NCBI RefSeq assembly: GCF_000226215.1
Contig: NZ_AGFF01000023.1
Coordinates: 124,001 to 188,000 of the forward strand
From: Dietzia alimentaria 72
GTDB taxonomy: Bacteria; Actinomycetota; Actinomycetes; Mycobacteriales; Mycobacteriaceae
DNA length: 64,000 nucleotides
Reading direction: 5' to 3'
The translations under genes and the position numbers were made by a program. Within the stretch, counting starts at the first letter, position 1; each line of letters starts with the position of its first letter. Below are positions 31,737 through 41,394 of this stretch, in pieces. The notes under the pieces are model-generated. The model saw only the letters and a program-made list of their open reading frames with translations, was not told the DNA's origin and did not search any database.

Positions 31737-33221
31737 TCAGTCGCGCAGGATCCGGTGCGCGACGTGCTGACCGGCCATCCCGTGTACGCCGGGGCCCGGG
31801 GGAGTCGAGCCGGAGGCCTGCCAGACGCCCGGTACCCCCGTTGCGAACGGGTCGACACGAGGGACCGGGCGCGCTACCAGACCGCGTAGGTCGACCCGGC
31901 CGGCGGCGATGTCGCCGCCCGCATTATTGGCGTTGTGTATGCCCATCCGCGCTGCCGGTGTGCAGTGCGCTGCCACCACCACGTCGCGGATGCCGGGAGC
32001 CACCTCCTCCAGGGCTGTGAGCACCTCGTGTGTTTGATCGCGGCCGGAGAACGCGGGGACGTGGGCATACGTCCACAGTGGTCGCCGACCGTCGGGCGCG
32101 ATGCGCCCTGGATCGGTGACCCACGGCTGCGAGACCAGAATCATCGGCCTTTCCGCGTGTCTGCCGGCGGCGACCGCACGTTCGGCCACGCCGATCTCGG
32201 CCGAGTCCCCGCCCAGGTGCACAGTGCCGGCTCCGGCGAGCCTGGGATCGCGCCACGGCACCGGGCCGGAGAGCACCAGGTCGACCTTGGCCGCCGCCCC
32301 GCCGACGGGAGCCCGGGTGAGTCGGCGGGCCCGACGAGCGGTCGCGGCGGAGGGCGAGGATCTCAGCAGGATCTCGCCGAGGACCCGCGACGAGGTGTTG
32401 AACACGATGTGCGGCGCGTCGAGCCCGTCAAGCGACTCCACCGTCACCCCGGTACGGATCTCGCCACCGGCTTCCCGGATCGATCGGGCCATCGCGGCGG
32501 TGATGGCGCCGCTGCCACCGACCGGCATGGCCCACCCGCGTGGAGAGTGCAGGAGCGAGCCCAACACCAGTCCGACGCCGGTCGCCGCGGGTGAAGTCAA
32601 CGGAGTGATGGCGTGAGCCGAGATCCCAGATAGCAGAGTGCGGCCATCGGGGCCCAGTGGATCCGCGACTCCGCCGCGGGGATGCGCGCGCAGGAACGCG
32701 GTGGCCAGCGCGGCGGTCGCGGTCACCGGGGGGACGGACCGCTGGTCGGACAGCGCAGTTGCGGCCACGTCCTCTGCCCGCGTACCCAGCGGGCCCATCA
32801 ACGACCACCACCTGTCGGCCTCGTTCGCCGAGCCCAAGCCGTCGGCCAGCGCATCGTGGGAGGACGACGACGGCATCACTATCGCGTCCCGGCCGCGCAG
32901 CGCGTGCGCCAACTGCACAGGAGGGGTCAGCAACTCGACCCCATGGGTGGCGAGATCGAACTCCAGGAAGAACGGCGATGCGCCCGCCATCGGGTGGACA
33001 GCGGAACAGGGGTCCACCATCAGGCCGTCCGCGAGCTCGTCCGGGATGCCGACAGCGAAATCCGCCATGGGCAGGGTCCGGCAGCCGCCGCCCACCTCGT
33101 TGTTGGTCTCGAGCACCACCACCCGTCGGCCGGCCCGCGCGCACAGCAGAGCCGCCGCCAGCCCGTTGGGGCCCGAGCCCACCACAATGACGTCCGCCTG
33201 CACGCTCGCTCCGCCGCTCAC
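31737..33221 (-). CDS. FAD-dependent oxidoreductase, phytoene-desaturase/amine-oxidase type (Rv2997-like)
   Basis: 494 residues from the GTG at 33221, chosen because it overlaps the upstream gene's stop by 4 bp (GTGA). The dinucleotide-binding motif VIVVGSGPNGLAAALLCARAGRRVVVLE near the N-terminus binds FAD. The C-terminal motif FATGVPGVWQASGSTPPGPGVHGMAGQHVA is the second FAD contact of phytoene dehydrogenase-like enzymes. Length and arrangement resemble the CrtI/RetSat-like group. The substrate is unknown; no carotenoid genes are nearby. Mycobacteria carry a similar gene (Rv2997) between ilvC and serA. Confidence 0.82.
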   Translation of the reverse strand: MSGGASVQADVIVVGSGPNGLAAALLCARAGRRVVVLETNNEVGGGCRTLPMADFAVGIPDELADGLMVDPCSAVHPMAGASPFFLEFDLATHGVELLTPPVQLAHALRGRDAIVMPSSSSHDALADGLGSANEADRWWSLMGPLGTRAEDVAATALSDQRSVPPVTATAALATAFLRAHPRGGVADPLGPDGRTLLSGISAHAITPLTSPAATGVGLVLGSLLHSPRGWAMPVGGSGAITAAMARSIREAGGEIRTGVTVESLDGLDAPHIVFNTSSRVLGEILLRSSPSAATARRARRLTRAPVGGAAAKVDLVLSGPVPWRDPRLAGAGTVHLGGDSAEIGVAERAVAAGRHAERPMILVSQPWVTDPGRIAPDGRRPLWTYAHVPAFSGRDQTHEVLTALEEVAPGIRDVVVAAHCTPAARMGIHNANNAGGDIAAGRVDLRGLVARPVPRVDPFATGVPGVWQASGSTPPGPGVHGMAGQHVAHRILRD

Positions 33222-33871
33222 CCGAATACCGCCAATCCGTAGGTTCTGCGCAAGTCCTCCAGCAACTCCTCCTGTGCCCGGGCCTGATCCGCGAGACCAC
33301 GCAGGAGAAGGCTGGTGGAAGAGTCCCCGTCGTCGTCGACGACGTTTTCGTCCCCACCGGTGCCCCGTGCCGGAGGCGGCCCGTCGGCCACCCAGGACCG
33401 CTCTAACAACTCCCACATGGAGCGCTTGGCCACCACCAGGGTTCGCAGCGCCTCTAGCACTCCGAGTCGGGCCAGCGGATCGCGCAGCATCGGGCCGACG
33501 GGTACGGCCAAGAGGGTGACGGCCGACGAGAGCCGCAGGAGCCGCCTCCCCGGCGCCCCGAACGGGGACAGGCGCGCCAGCAACCACGACGCGGTTTCCA
33601 TCTCCCACTCGAACTCAGAGCGCAGCGCCACGAGCCCGTCGCGGTCGTGGACGTCCACGGCGGCGATGCAACGTTCCAGAAGGCTGCGTCCCACCGCGGC
33701 TCCGTACAGGTGGGTCCGTAGATACAGCGCCACCGCCGTCGAGCCACGCGCGGGCGCCACCACGGGGAACCAGGGTTCGGGAAGGCGCACCGTTCGTCGA
33801 CCGGATCGTGAACTGCGAGGCATCGTGGACTCCGGTCTCTGGGCGCGGCGCGGGCGATCGGTGACCGACAT
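33218..33871 (-). CDS. Hypothetical protein coupled to the FAD oxidoreductase
   Basis: 217 residues if translation starts at the ATG at 33871; other in-frame ATGs at 33907 and 33823 are possible. No family recognised. The N-terminal 40 residues are Arg/Pro/Ser-rich, the middle is helical with leucine-rich segments (LLARLSPFGAPGRRLLRLSSAVTLL, RLGVLEALRTLVVAKRSMWELLERSW), then an acidic loop (DENVVDDDGDSS) and a final helix (LADQARAQEELLEDLRRTYG). No signal peptide. Its stop overlaps the start of the oxidoreductase, so the two are probably made together. Divergent from serA. Confidence 0.5.
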   Translation of the reverse strand: MSVTDRPRRAQRPESTMPRSSRSGRRTVRLPEPWFPVVAPARGSTAVALYLRTHLYGAAVGRSLLERCIAAVDVHDRDGLVALRSEFEWEMETASWLLARLSPFGAPGRRLLRLSSAVTLLAVPVGPMLRDPLARLGVLEALRTLVVAKRSMWELLERSWVADGPPPARGTGGDENVVDDDGDSSTSLLLRGLADQARAQEELLEDLRRTYGLAVFG

Positions 33872-33974
33872 ACCGCAACGGTAGGTGCCCGAGGCCACCC
33901 CGGCCACTGGTATCCGGGTCCGGCCGGTGGCCTAGACTGACTCTGCCTGAATTGACCACCGAGGAGATCACACT

Positions 33975-35567
33975 GTGACAGCATCCGGACGGCCCGTCGT
34001 CCTCATCGCCGACAAACTCGCCCAGTCGACCGTCGACGCGCTCGGCGACGCCGTGGAGGTTCGCTGGGTAGACGGCCCGGACCGCCCGAAGCTGATCGAG
34101 TCGGTCAAAGACGCGGACGCGCTGCTGGTGCGGTCCGCGACGACTGTCGACGCGGAAGTCCTCGCCGCCGGTCCGAACCTCAAGATCATCGGTCGAGCAG
34201 GCGTGGGCCTGGACAATGTCGATATCCCCGCCGCCACCGAGCGTGGCGTGATGGTCGTCAACGCGCCCACCTCGAATATCCACTCGGCCGCCGAGCACGC
34301 CGTGGCCCTGCTCATGGCGGCGTGCCGCCAGATTCCCGCAGCGGACCGGACGCTGCGCGAGCACACCTGGAAGCGCAGCTCCTTCAACGGGGTCGAGTTG
34401 CTCGGCAAGACCGTTGGTGTTGTGGGTCTCGGCCGTATCGGCCAGCTCGTCGCTCAGCGACTCGCGGCGTTCGAGACCCACCTCATCGCGTACGACCCGT
34501 ACCTGCCGGCGGCCCGCGCCGCCCAACTGGGTATCGAACTGGTCGACATCGACGAGCTGGTCGAGCGCGCCGATATGATCACGATGCACCTGCCCAAGAC
34601 CAAGGAGACCGCCGGCCTGTTCGACGCCGACCGTCTCGCTCGGGCTAAGGACGGCGTCGTGATCGTCAACGCGGCCCGCGGTGGCCTGATCGTAGAGTCG
34701 GCACTGGTCGACGCTCTGAAGTCCGGAAAGGTCCGGTCCGCTGCGCTCGACGTGTTCGACACGGAACCCTGCACGGACTCGCCGCTGTTCGACCTCGAGA
34801 ACACCGTCGTCACCCCGCACCTGGGTGCTTCCACCAGCGAGGCCCAGGACCGCGCCGGTACCGACGTCGCCCGCAGCGTGCTGCTCGCGCTCCGCGGGGA
34901 GTTCGTTCCCGATGCCGTCAACGTCTCCGGCGGCCCAGTGGGTGACGAGGTCGCACCCTGGCTCGACCTGGTTCGCAAGGTCGGTCTGATCGCCGGACAC
35001 CTGTGCCCGGGAGTGCCCACCACCGTCAAGGTCGACGTGGCCGGCGAGCTCGCCGCCGAGCAGGTCGACGTGCTGGATCTCGCGGCGTTGCGCGGCATGT
35101 TCTCTGCCATCACCGATGAGCCGGCGACCTTCGTCAACGTGGGCCAGATGGCCGAGCAGCGTGGCGTCACACACTCCCTCGAGACCCGCAGCGAGTCCAA
35201 GTCCTACCGCAGTACCGTCACGGTGATCGCCGTCGCGGCTGACGGTGAGGCCGCGTCGGTGACCGGAACCCTGTCCGGGCTGGAAAAGGTGCAGAAGATC
35301 GTCCGTATCAACGACCGTGGCTTCGATATGCGCGCCGAGGGCCAAAACCTCATCGTGCAGTATTCCGACCGCCCGGGCGTGCTCGGCAAGGTGGGCTCCG
35401 TACTCGGCGGCGAGGGCATCGACATCCAGGCGGCGGCCCTGAGCCAGGACGCCACCGGTGAGGGCGCATCGCTGATCCTGAGGGTGGACCGTGCCGTCGC
35501 GCAGCCGACCCTGGATCGGATCGTCTCCGAGCTCTCCGCCACCGCCACCCAGATCAACCTGGACTAG
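33975..35567 (+). CDS. serA: D-3-phosphoglycerate dehydrogenase
   Basis: 530 residues, the long actinobacterial form. First step of serine synthesis from 3-phosphoglycerate. The start is a GTG behind GAGGAG. NAD-binding motif [17 protein letters not shown]; active-site Arg region [14 protein letters not shown]; catalytic His region [17 protein letters not shown]. After about residue 320 comes the allosteric substrate-binding domain and then a C-terminal ACT domain ([23 protein letters not shown]) for serine feedback. It heads a likely serA-leuB unit: leuB begins 25 bp downstream. Confidence 0.97.
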   Translation: MTASGRPVVLIADKLAQSTVDALGDAVEVRWVDGPDRPKLIESVKDADALLVRSATTVDAEVLAAGPNLKIIGRAGVGLDNVDIPAATERGVMVVNAPTSNIHSAAEHAVALLMAACRQIPAADRTLREHTWKRSSFNGVELLGKTVGVVGLGRIGQLVAQRLAAFETHLIAYDPYLPAARAAQLGIELVDIDELVERADMITMHLPKTKETAGLFDADRLARAKDGVVIVNAARGGLIVESALVDALKSGKVRSAALDVFDTEPCTDSPLFDLENTVVTPHLGASTSEAQDRAGTDVARSVLLALRGEFVPDAVNVSGGPVGDEVAPWLDLVRKVGLIAGHLCPGVPTTVKVDVAGELAAEQVDVLDLAALRGMFSAITDEPATFVNVGQMAEQRGVTHSLETRSESKSYRSTVTVIAVAADGEAASVTGTLSGLEKVQKIVRINDRGFDMRAEGQNLIVQYSDRPGVLGKVGSVLGGEGIDIQAAALSQDATGEGASLILRVDRAVAQPTLDRIVSELSATATQINLD

Positions 35568-35592
35568 AAGAGTTAAGGAACCGACGATCCCC

Positions 35593-36612
35593 ATGAAGCT
35601 GGCAGTCATCCCCGGCGACGGCATCGGTGTTGAGGTCACGGCCGAGGCACTCAAGGTGCTTGACGCACTCGTGCCGGGCGTCACCAAGACCGAGTACGAT
35701 CTCGGCGCGCGGCGCTACCTACGCAATGGTGAGACCCTCACCGACGCCGACATCGCGAGCCTGAAGGAGCACGACGTCATCCTGCTGGGCGCCATCGGCG
35801 ATCCCCGTTCGGTGCCAGCGGGAGTACTGGAGCGCGGCATGTTGCTGCCGCTGCGGTTCGCACTCGATCACCACGTCAACCTGCGCCCATCGCGGCTCTA
35901 TCCCGGGTCGGCCACTCCGCTGAAAGACCCTGGTGAGATCGATTTCGTGGTGGTCCGGGAGGGCACCGAGGGTCTCTACACCGGTAATGGTGGGGCGCTT
36001 CGTGTGGGAACTCCCCACGAGGTCGGCACCGAGACCTCGGTCAACACCCGGTACGGCGTTGAACGCGTGGTCCGCGATGCGTTCGCCCGGGCGAGGTCGC
36101 GTCGCGGCAAGCTGACACTGGTTCACAAGACCAACGTGTTGGTCAACGCCGGTGGGCTCTGGCAGCGCACGGTCGACGAGGTGGCCCCGGAGTTCCCCGA
36201 GGTGGAGGTGGACTACTGCCACATCGACGCCGCGACCATTTACCTGGTCACCGACCCGGCGCGCTTCGACGTGATTGTCACCGACAACCTCTTCGGCGAC
36301 ATCATCACCGATCTCGCGGCCGCTGTCACCGGTGGAATCGGTACCGCGGCGTCAGGCAACATCGACGCCTCCGGTACGAACCCATCCATGTTCGAGCCCG
36401 TCCATGGCTCAGCACCGGACATCGCCAGCCAGGGTAAAGCCGACCCTACCGCCGCCATCCTGTCCGTCGCGTTGCTGCTGCGCCACGTCGGCAAGACCGC
36501 GGAGGCCGAGCGTGTGGAGGCCGCGGTCGAGGCTGACCTGGGCTCGCGAGGGAACGCCGCCGTCATCACATCCGAGATCGGAAACCGGATCGTGGAGGCG
36601 ATCACCGCCTAA
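35593..36612 (+). CDS. leuB: 3-isopropylmalate dehydrogenase
   Basis: 339 residues from the ATG at 35593, where the standard start [15 protein letters not shown] begins; a longer frame upstream lies inside serA. LeuB oxidises and decarboxylates 3-isopropylmalate in leucine synthesis. Signatures: [39 protein letters not shown] with the catalytic lysine, and [22 protein letters not shown] with the metal-binding aspartates. No frameshift. The other isopropylmalate enzyme, LeuCD, is encoded 11 kb downstream. Confidence 0.97.
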   Translation: MKLAVIPGDGIGVEVTAEALKVLDALVPGVTKTEYDLGARRYLRNGETLTDADIASLKEHDVILLGAIGDPRSVPAGVLERGMLLPLRFALDHHVNLRPSRLYPGSATPLKDPGEIDFVVVREGTEGLYTGNGGALRVGTPHEVGTETSVNTRYGVERVVRDAFARARSRRGKLTLVHKTNVLVNAGGLWQRTVDEVAPEFPEVEVDYCHIDAATIYLVTDPARFDVIVTDNLFGDIITDLAAAVTGGIGTAASGNIDASGTNPSMFEPVHGSAPDIASQGKADPTAAILSVALLLRHVGKTAEAERVEAAVEADLGSRGNAAVITSEIGNRIVEAITA

Positions 36613-36701
36613 GGCCCAACTGCACTAGCTCTCCGCGGCCCGCGGGTGTGAATCGTTCCAAGCGCTGCACACCGCGGGCCGTCGGCATACACAGTGGATG
36701 T

Positions 36702-38564
36702 ATGCATGTGGAACTAGCAGAGGTGAGGGGCTTCATCGCGCGTGTCGCTCCTTTCGATGAACTGCCCGGACCGGTCCTCGACCGGCTCCCTGAAAAGCTG
36801 ACCCAGCGGTACCACCGCCGCGGAACCGTGATCGTTGACGCGGGCAGTCCCAACGACACGCTCCACATCATTCGCTCGGGCGCTGTCGAGGTGTGTGATC
36901 CGGACGGCAACCTGCTCGAAGCACGCGACGCCGGCGACTGCTTCGGGTATTCCACCCTCACTCACTCCGGGACCTCGCGGTATCGCATGGTCGCGGTGGC
37001 CGACACCCTGCTGATCGAGATGCCCCGCGGGATATTTGACGAGATCGCCGCCTCGCACCCTGAACTTCGCCATTTCTTCGGCGAGCGCAGTGATCGGGTC
37101 CGTCAGGACCTTGCCTCAGCACGACTCGATGCCGCCGGGGGCGACGCATTGGGCACACCCGTGGGTGAGCTGATCACCCGGGACGCCGTCACCACCGGCC
37201 CTGAGACCAGGATTCGGGACGCCGCACGCATGATGACCGACAGTCGGGTATCCGCCCTCCTGGTGGCGTCGGACGGACAGGTGGTGGGGATCTTCACAGA
37301 CAGGGACCTGCGCTCGAAAGTCGTGGCGGTGGGCGGAGACACCGACGCTCCGGTTTCGACGATCATGACCCCGAACCCGGTGACGGTGGATGTCCGGACG
37401 CGCGCTTTTGATGCCACGCTTCTGCAGATCGAGACCGGCGTGCACCACTTGCCGGTGTCGGAGAGCGGCGTGCCGGTGGGAATGGTGACGAGCGGCGACC
37501 TCCTGCGACTTGCGCAGACCGACCCCGTCTACCTGGCGGCACGGATTTCTCGCGCCCCGGATCCCGACTCGGTGGCCAAATTGTGTTCCAGACTTCTGCC
37601 GCTCGTCGGGGACTTTGTTCGCCGCGGAACAGCGCCTCAGGACATCGGCCGGGTCATCACGGCGACCGCCGACGCGGCTACGCGCCGACTCATTACCCTC
37701 GCGGAGGACGAACTCGGGCCCCCGCCGGTGCCCTACTGCTGGGTGGGTCTCGGTTCGCAGGCACGCGGTGAACTCGGCGTCGCCAGCGACCAGGACAACG
37801 CCCTCATTCTCGATGACTCAGCTGACACGACCCCCGATGTCGACGCGTACTTCGCCGCGCTCGCCGAGCGGGTGTGTGACGGCTTGGACCGTGCCGGCTT
37901 TCCGCTCTGTCCCGGCGACGTGATGTCCTCGAACCCGCAGTGGCGCCGAACCCGCTCGGCCTGGCGACGGCAGGTGGGGGACTGGGTTCGCGCCCCCGAA
38001 GCGGACGCGATGCTGCACACTCAGGTCTTCTTTGACATCCGGGCGGTCCACGGCGAAGCGTCACTGTGCGAGTCCGTCCAGCGCGAGATTCTCGAGTTGT
38101 CGCGAGGTAACCCCCGCTTCCAGGCGCACCTGGCACGCCTGGCCTGCGAGTGGAATCCACCGCTGGGGTTTTTCCGGGGTCTGGTCGTGGCGCGGCGGGG
38201 CGAATACCGCAATACGCTTGAGATCAAAGCGGGCGGGCTGGCGCCGGTGGTGCAGATAGCCAGGCTGTACGCCCTATCGGGTGGACTGGACGAAGTGTCC
38301 ACTCTCGAGCGGCTGGATGCTGCCGCGCGCGCCCGTGTGGTCGCGCGAACCGATGCCGAGAACCTGTCCGAGGCCTTTCGCTTCCTGCGCGGCTTGGCCT
38401 ATCGGCACCACGCGCGCCAGATCGCGGAGGACGTGCCCAGGGACAACAATGTGGATCCCTCGGAACTGAGTACCAAGGACCGCCACAGGCTGCGGGCCGC
38501 ATTCCGCATGATCGCCGCGGCGCAGTCCGCACTGGCCTTGAAGTACCGGGTCGGTCAGATGTGA
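36702..38564 (+). CDS. cNMP-binding/CBS-pair/DUF294 nucleotidyltransferase-like regulator
   Basis: 620 residues from the ATG at 36702. Domains in order: a cyclic-nucleotide-binding fold (about 5-125; RGTVIVDAGSPNDTLHIIRSGAVEV), two CBS motifs (about 148-270; GELITRDAVTTGPETRIRDAARMM, STIMTPNPVTVDV), a GlnD-like DUF294 nucleotidyltransferase domain (about 330-450) with GLGSQARGELGVASDQDNALI supplying the GS...D-D pattern, and the DUF294 C-terminal helical domain to the end. This architecture suggests a nucleotide-sensing regulator, perhaps of a transporter or metabolism, but the target is unknown. Its stop overlaps the exonuclease start by 4 bp, and the two are often paired in other bacteria. 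Confidence 0.85.
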   Translation: MHVELAEVRGFIARVAPFDELPGPVLDRLPEKLTQRYHRRGTVIVDAGSPNDTLHIIRSGAVEVCDPDGNLLEARDAGDCFGYSTLTHSGTSRYRMVAVADTLLIEMPRGIFDEIAASHPELRHFFGERSDRVRQDLASARLDAAGGDALGTPVGELITRDAVTTGPETRIRDAARMMTDSRVSALLVASDGQVVGIFTDRDLRSKVVAVGGDTDAPVSTIMTPNPVTVDVRTRAFDATLLQIETGVHHLPVSESGVPVGMVTSGDLLRLAQTDPVYLAARISRAPDPDSVAKLCSRLLPLVGDFVRRGTAPQDIGRVITATADAATRRLITLAEDELGPPPVPYCWVGLGSQARGELGVASDQDNALILDDSADTTPDVDAYFAALAERVCDGLDRAGFPLCPGDVMSSNPQWRRTRSAWRRQVGDWVRAPEADAMLHTQVFFDIRAVHGEASLCESVQREILELSRGNPRFQAHLARLACEWNPPLGFFRGLVVARRGEYRNTLEIKAGGLAPVVQIARLYALSGGLDEVSTLERLDAAARARVVARTDAENLSEAFRFLRGLAYRHHARQIAEDVPRDNNVDPSELSTKDRHRLRAAFRMIAAAQSALALKYRVGQM

Positions 38565-39280
38565 TGGCGCTGGACCGACTGACCGAGAACGTGCGTCGAC
38601 GGCGTGCGGCCAGGCACCTCGAGAACGGGCCTTTGCGGCGCTTCTTGCAGACTCCGACTCCGGATTTCTCCACCCCCATCGCCGAACTGCCCCTACTAGC
38701 GATGGACGTGGAAACCACAGGACTGGACCCACGCCGTAATCGAATACTGTCGGTGGGGTTCGTCCCAGTCGACGGTCAACAGATCACGCTTGGGGGCGCC
38801 GGGTCGGTGTTTCTGCGACCCGATGCCGGAGTCAACGACGACGGGGTGGGGCAGAGTGCGACAGTGCACGGCATCACTGACGACCAGGTTTCCGCCGGAG
38901 CAGATGCCAGGGACTTCCTGGATGCGATCTTCACGGCGCTGAACGGCCGAATCATCCTCGCCCACTACAGTCGTATAGAGACTGATTTCCTCGGTGCCCT
39001 CTGTCGTCGCACCTACGGCGTTCGTCCCCCGCTGCGGGCTGTGGACACGCTCGCACTGCAACGCCGCGTGCTGACCGGAGGGGTGGACATGGGCTTCACT
39101 GCGGATCCGGCTCGGGACGAACTCCGGCTGTGGAACGCGCGTGGCCACTACGGGCTGCCCCGATACCGCGCCCACGACGCACTGGTGGACGCTCTCGCGT
39201 GTGCGGAGTTGTACCTGGCCCAGGTTGCCGAACTCGGTGAGCGCGGGGCGATCTCGATGCGGGATCTGCGGACGGCATAG
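38561..39280 (+). CDS. 3'-5' exonuclease (DEDDh, PolC/DnaQ-like)
   Basis: 239 residues, with GTG start overlapping the upstream stop. After a basic N-terminal helix (residues 1-40), Exo I is LLAMDVETTGLDPRRNRI, Exo II is NGRIILAHYSRIETDFL and Exo III ends in YRAHDALVDALACAELYL, giving the DEDDh residues. It lacks polymerase or tau-binding domains. Because it is translationally coupled to the cNMP/CBS/DUF294 protein, it may act in the same pathway, possibly on small nucleotides or RNA rather than as a replication proofreader; that is inference. Confidence 0.85.
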   Translation: MMALDRLTENVRRRRAARHLENGPLRRFLQTPTPDFSTPIAELPLLAMDVETTGLDPRRNRILSVGFVPVDGQQITLGGAGSVFLRPDAGVNDDGVGQSATVHGITDDQVSAGADARDFLDAIFTALNGRIILAHYSRIETDFLGALCRRTYGVRPPLRAVDTLALQRRVLTGGVDMGFTADPARDELRLWNARGHYGLPRYRAHDALVDALACAELYLAQVAELGERGAISMRDLRTA

Positions 39281-39290
39281 GATCGTTCAT

Positions 39291-40088
39291 ATGCGTCTCG
39301 CCCGTATCGCCCATCCGCAGGGGTTCGCCTTCGTCGAGGTTCGTGGAGAAGTCTCCGACACGTCCTCGTTGATGTGCGCGGAGATCTCCGAGCACCCTTT
39401 CGGCACCCCCGAATTCACCGGCCGCGAGTGGCCCCTGGCCGATGTGCGACTGCTTGCGCCGATCCTGGCCTCCAAAGTCGTCTGCGTAGGAAAGAACTAC
39501 GCCGACCACGCCGAGGAGATGGGGTCGCAGGCTCCGGCCGAGCCCTTGATCTTCCTCAAGCCCAACACGTCGGTAGTCGGTCCGGAAGCGGCGATTTCGT
39601 ACCCGCCGAGCTCCGATCGAGTCGACCACGAGGGAGAGCTGGCGGTGGTGATCGGCCAGCCTTGCCGGGACGTCCCCGCTGCCCGCGCCCACGAGGTGAT
39701 CCTCGGGTACACCTGTGCCAACGATGTGACGGCCCGCGACCAGCAACTTTCTGACGGTCAGTGGACCAGGGGTAAGGGCTACGACACGTTCTGTCCGCTC
39801 GGACCTTGGATTGTCACCGACCTCGACCCCAACGGCCTTGACGTGCGCACCACTCTGACGCACGAGGACGGCACCAGTGAGCTACGCCAGGACGGCAACA
39901 CCTCGCAGTTCATGCACACCGTCGGAGAAATCATCGAGTACGTGAGCAAAGTCATGACCCTGTTGCCCGGTGATGTAGTACTCACAGGCACACCGGCAGG
40001 CGTCGGCCCGATGTTGCCCGGTGACCGGGTCACCGTGGAGATCGAGGGCATCGGTTCGCTGTCCAACCCGGTCGTGGACCGCGCCTGA
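39291..40088 (+). CDS. Fumarylacetoacetate hydrolase-family protein
   Basis: 265 residues from the ATG at 39291. FAH-family enzymes hydrolyse or decarboxylate beta-diketo acids using a divalent metal. The conserved blocks are KVVCVGKNYADHAEEM, FLKPNTSVVGP, DHEGELAVVIG (metal-binding Glu), GYTCANDVTARDQQ and VLTGTPAGVGPMLPGD. Mycobacteria have a close counterpart (Rv2993c) beside gltX. Candidates are oxaloacetate decarboxylase/acylpyruvase or a homoprotocatechuate-pathway isomerase; no aromatic catabolic genes are adjacent, so a housekeeping decarboxylase is likelier. Confidence 0.88.
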   Translation: MRLARIAHPQGFAFVEVRGEVSDTSSLMCAEISEHPFGTPEFTGREWPLADVRLLAPILASKVVCVGKNYADHAEEMGSQAPAEPLIFLKPNTSVVGPEAAISYPPSSDRVDHEGELAVVIGQPCRDVPAARAHEVILGYTCANDVTARDQQLSDGQWTRGKGYDTFCPLGPWIVTDLDPNGLDVRTTLTHEDGTSELRQDGNTSQFMHTVGEIIEYVSKVMTLLPGDVVLTGTPAGVGPMLPGDRVTVEIEGIGSLSNPVVDRA

Positions 40089-40129
40089 CCCGCTGAACTT
40101 TCGGGCTGGGATAGTTCCGAGCACGCGTG

Positions 40130-40163
40130 CGGGCGTTCGGTGTCAGGAGATGCCGAACGCCCG
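40130..40163. terminator. Hairpin shared by the FAH and isochorismate synthase 3' ends
   Basis: CGGGCGTTCGG (40130-40140) and its exact complement (40153-40163) form an 11-bp stem with a 12-nt loop. The stop codon of the minus-strand gene (40143-40145) lies in the loop, so one arm is coding. It could end transcription from both sides. Confidence 0.6.
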
Positions 40164-41273
40164 AAGGACGGTCCGGAGCTTCGCTCCTGTCTCCGCCACC
40201 TCGTCATCCGGGTCGGAATCGGCAACCAGTCCACCGCCAGCCCACGCGGTGGCCCCGGCGCGGTCCGCGTCGATCTCGGCACACCGGATGGTGACCATCC
40301 AGTCCCCGTCACCGTCCGAGTCCGCCCACCCCACGGCACCGGCGTAGAAGCCCCGGCCGCCTTCCAATCCGGCAATCACCCGGCGGGCTTTCTCCGTCGG
40401 TGTGCCGCAGACCGCGGGCGTGGGGTGGACCGCGAGGGCGAGGTCCAGTGCGGTGGTCCGCGGATCAGCGATCCGGCCCCGGATGCGAGTGCCCAGGTGC
40501 CACATTTCGCGGGTCGAGGTGAGTGAGGGGTGCTCGGGGATCTCGAGTTCTCGACACAGCGGGTCCAACGCAGCGGCGAGGGAGTCCACCACAAAGGCGT
40601 GCTCGGCCGCGTCCTTGCCGGAGGCCCTCAGTGCCCGGCCGGCGGCCTGGTCCGTTGCCGGGTCAGCCGAGCGGGGCGCCGATCCGGCCAGGGGGTGGCA
40701 CTCCACCACATCGCCACGCCTGCGGACGAGAAGTTCAGGGCTGGAGCCCACCAAGACCCTGCCGGCGTAGGCGCCACCGGCGGGGGAGAGGTCGACCAGA
40801 TAGCCGTCCGCTGACGGGCTGGCGTCGATCAGGGCCGCACACACCGCGTGGGGATCTATCGGTTCGTCGGCCGCCAGGCGGACGGCCCGGGCCAGGACCA
40901 CCTTCTCGAGTTCTCCGGCTCGGACCCCGGCAACAGCACTGGCCACGCGGGCTCGGTGCTCCTCCGGCGACGGGACCTCGCGAAGGACCCGCGCTTCGGT
41001 GCGCATCGCGCGGAAGTACGCTGGCGGCTCCAGAGGGCCGTCGGTGCGTACAACGACATCGGGCTGGACCAGGGCAGCGGGGGAGTCCGGTTCGAAGCCG
41101 ATCGCGCCCACCACGAGGTCGCTGGTTCCGGCCCTCAGGGCGAGGGCGGCATCCGCTGGGTCGGTGAACGTGCACAGAGCGCCCTGGGTACGCAGCGAGC
41201 CGGTGTGGCGTGAGAGCAGGAAATCCGGGGCGGTGACCGGCCTCGCCGCGTCGGGGTGGGGCCCTGACGCCAC
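40143..41273 (-). CDS. Isochorismate synthase
   Basis: 376 residues from the GTG at 41273, preceded by GGGAGG at ideal spacing; a longer frame upstream would invade the gltX promoter region. It isomerises chorismate to isochorismate for menaquinone or a catecholate/salicylate siderophore. Chorismate-binding-domain motifs: EKVVLARAVRL, FVGSSPELLVRR-like VGSSPELLVRRRGDVVECHPLAGSAPR, SGKDAAEHAFVVD, HLGTRIRGRI, LHPTPAVCGTP-like VHPTPAVCGTPTEKA and GFYAGAVGWADSDGDGDW. The ending WAGGGLVADSDPDDEVAETG fits the MenF/EntC/DhbC group. No other siderophore or menaquinone genes are close, so the pathway cannot be fixed. Confidence 0.88.
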   Translation of the reverse strand: MASGPHPDAARPVTAPDFLLSRHTGSLRTQGALCTFTDPADAALALRAGTSDLVVGAIGFEPDSPAALVQPDVVVRTDGPLEPPAYFRAMRTEARVLREVPSPEEHRARVASAVAGVRAGELEKVVLARAVRLAADEPIDPHAVCAALIDASPSADGYLVDLSPAGGAYAGRVLVGSSPELLVRRRGDVVECHPLAGSAPRSADPATDQAAGRALRASGKDAAEHAFVVDSLAAALDPLCRELEIPEHPSLTSTREMWHLGTRIRGRIADPRTTALDLALAVHPTPAVCGTPTEKARRVIAGLEGGRGFYAGAVGWADSDGDGDWMVTIRCAEIDADRAGATAWAGGGLVADSDPDDEVAETGAKLRTVLRAFGIS

Positions 41274-41394
41274 GGCTCGCCTCCCTCTGCTCGTCGGTCG
41301 TGGATCGCGACCTGGGTGCGTCCACGGGTACCCGCCGATCCTAGGCCGGTCCTCCACGGGGGTGTGAGCCGGGACCGTCACTAGGATGGTCGGT

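Noticed and set aside
33615-35687. A 690-codon open frame on the minus strand across serA
   Set aside because: Antisense to a complete serA; low-complexity Asp/Gly/Val sequence with no recognisable domain or start signals.
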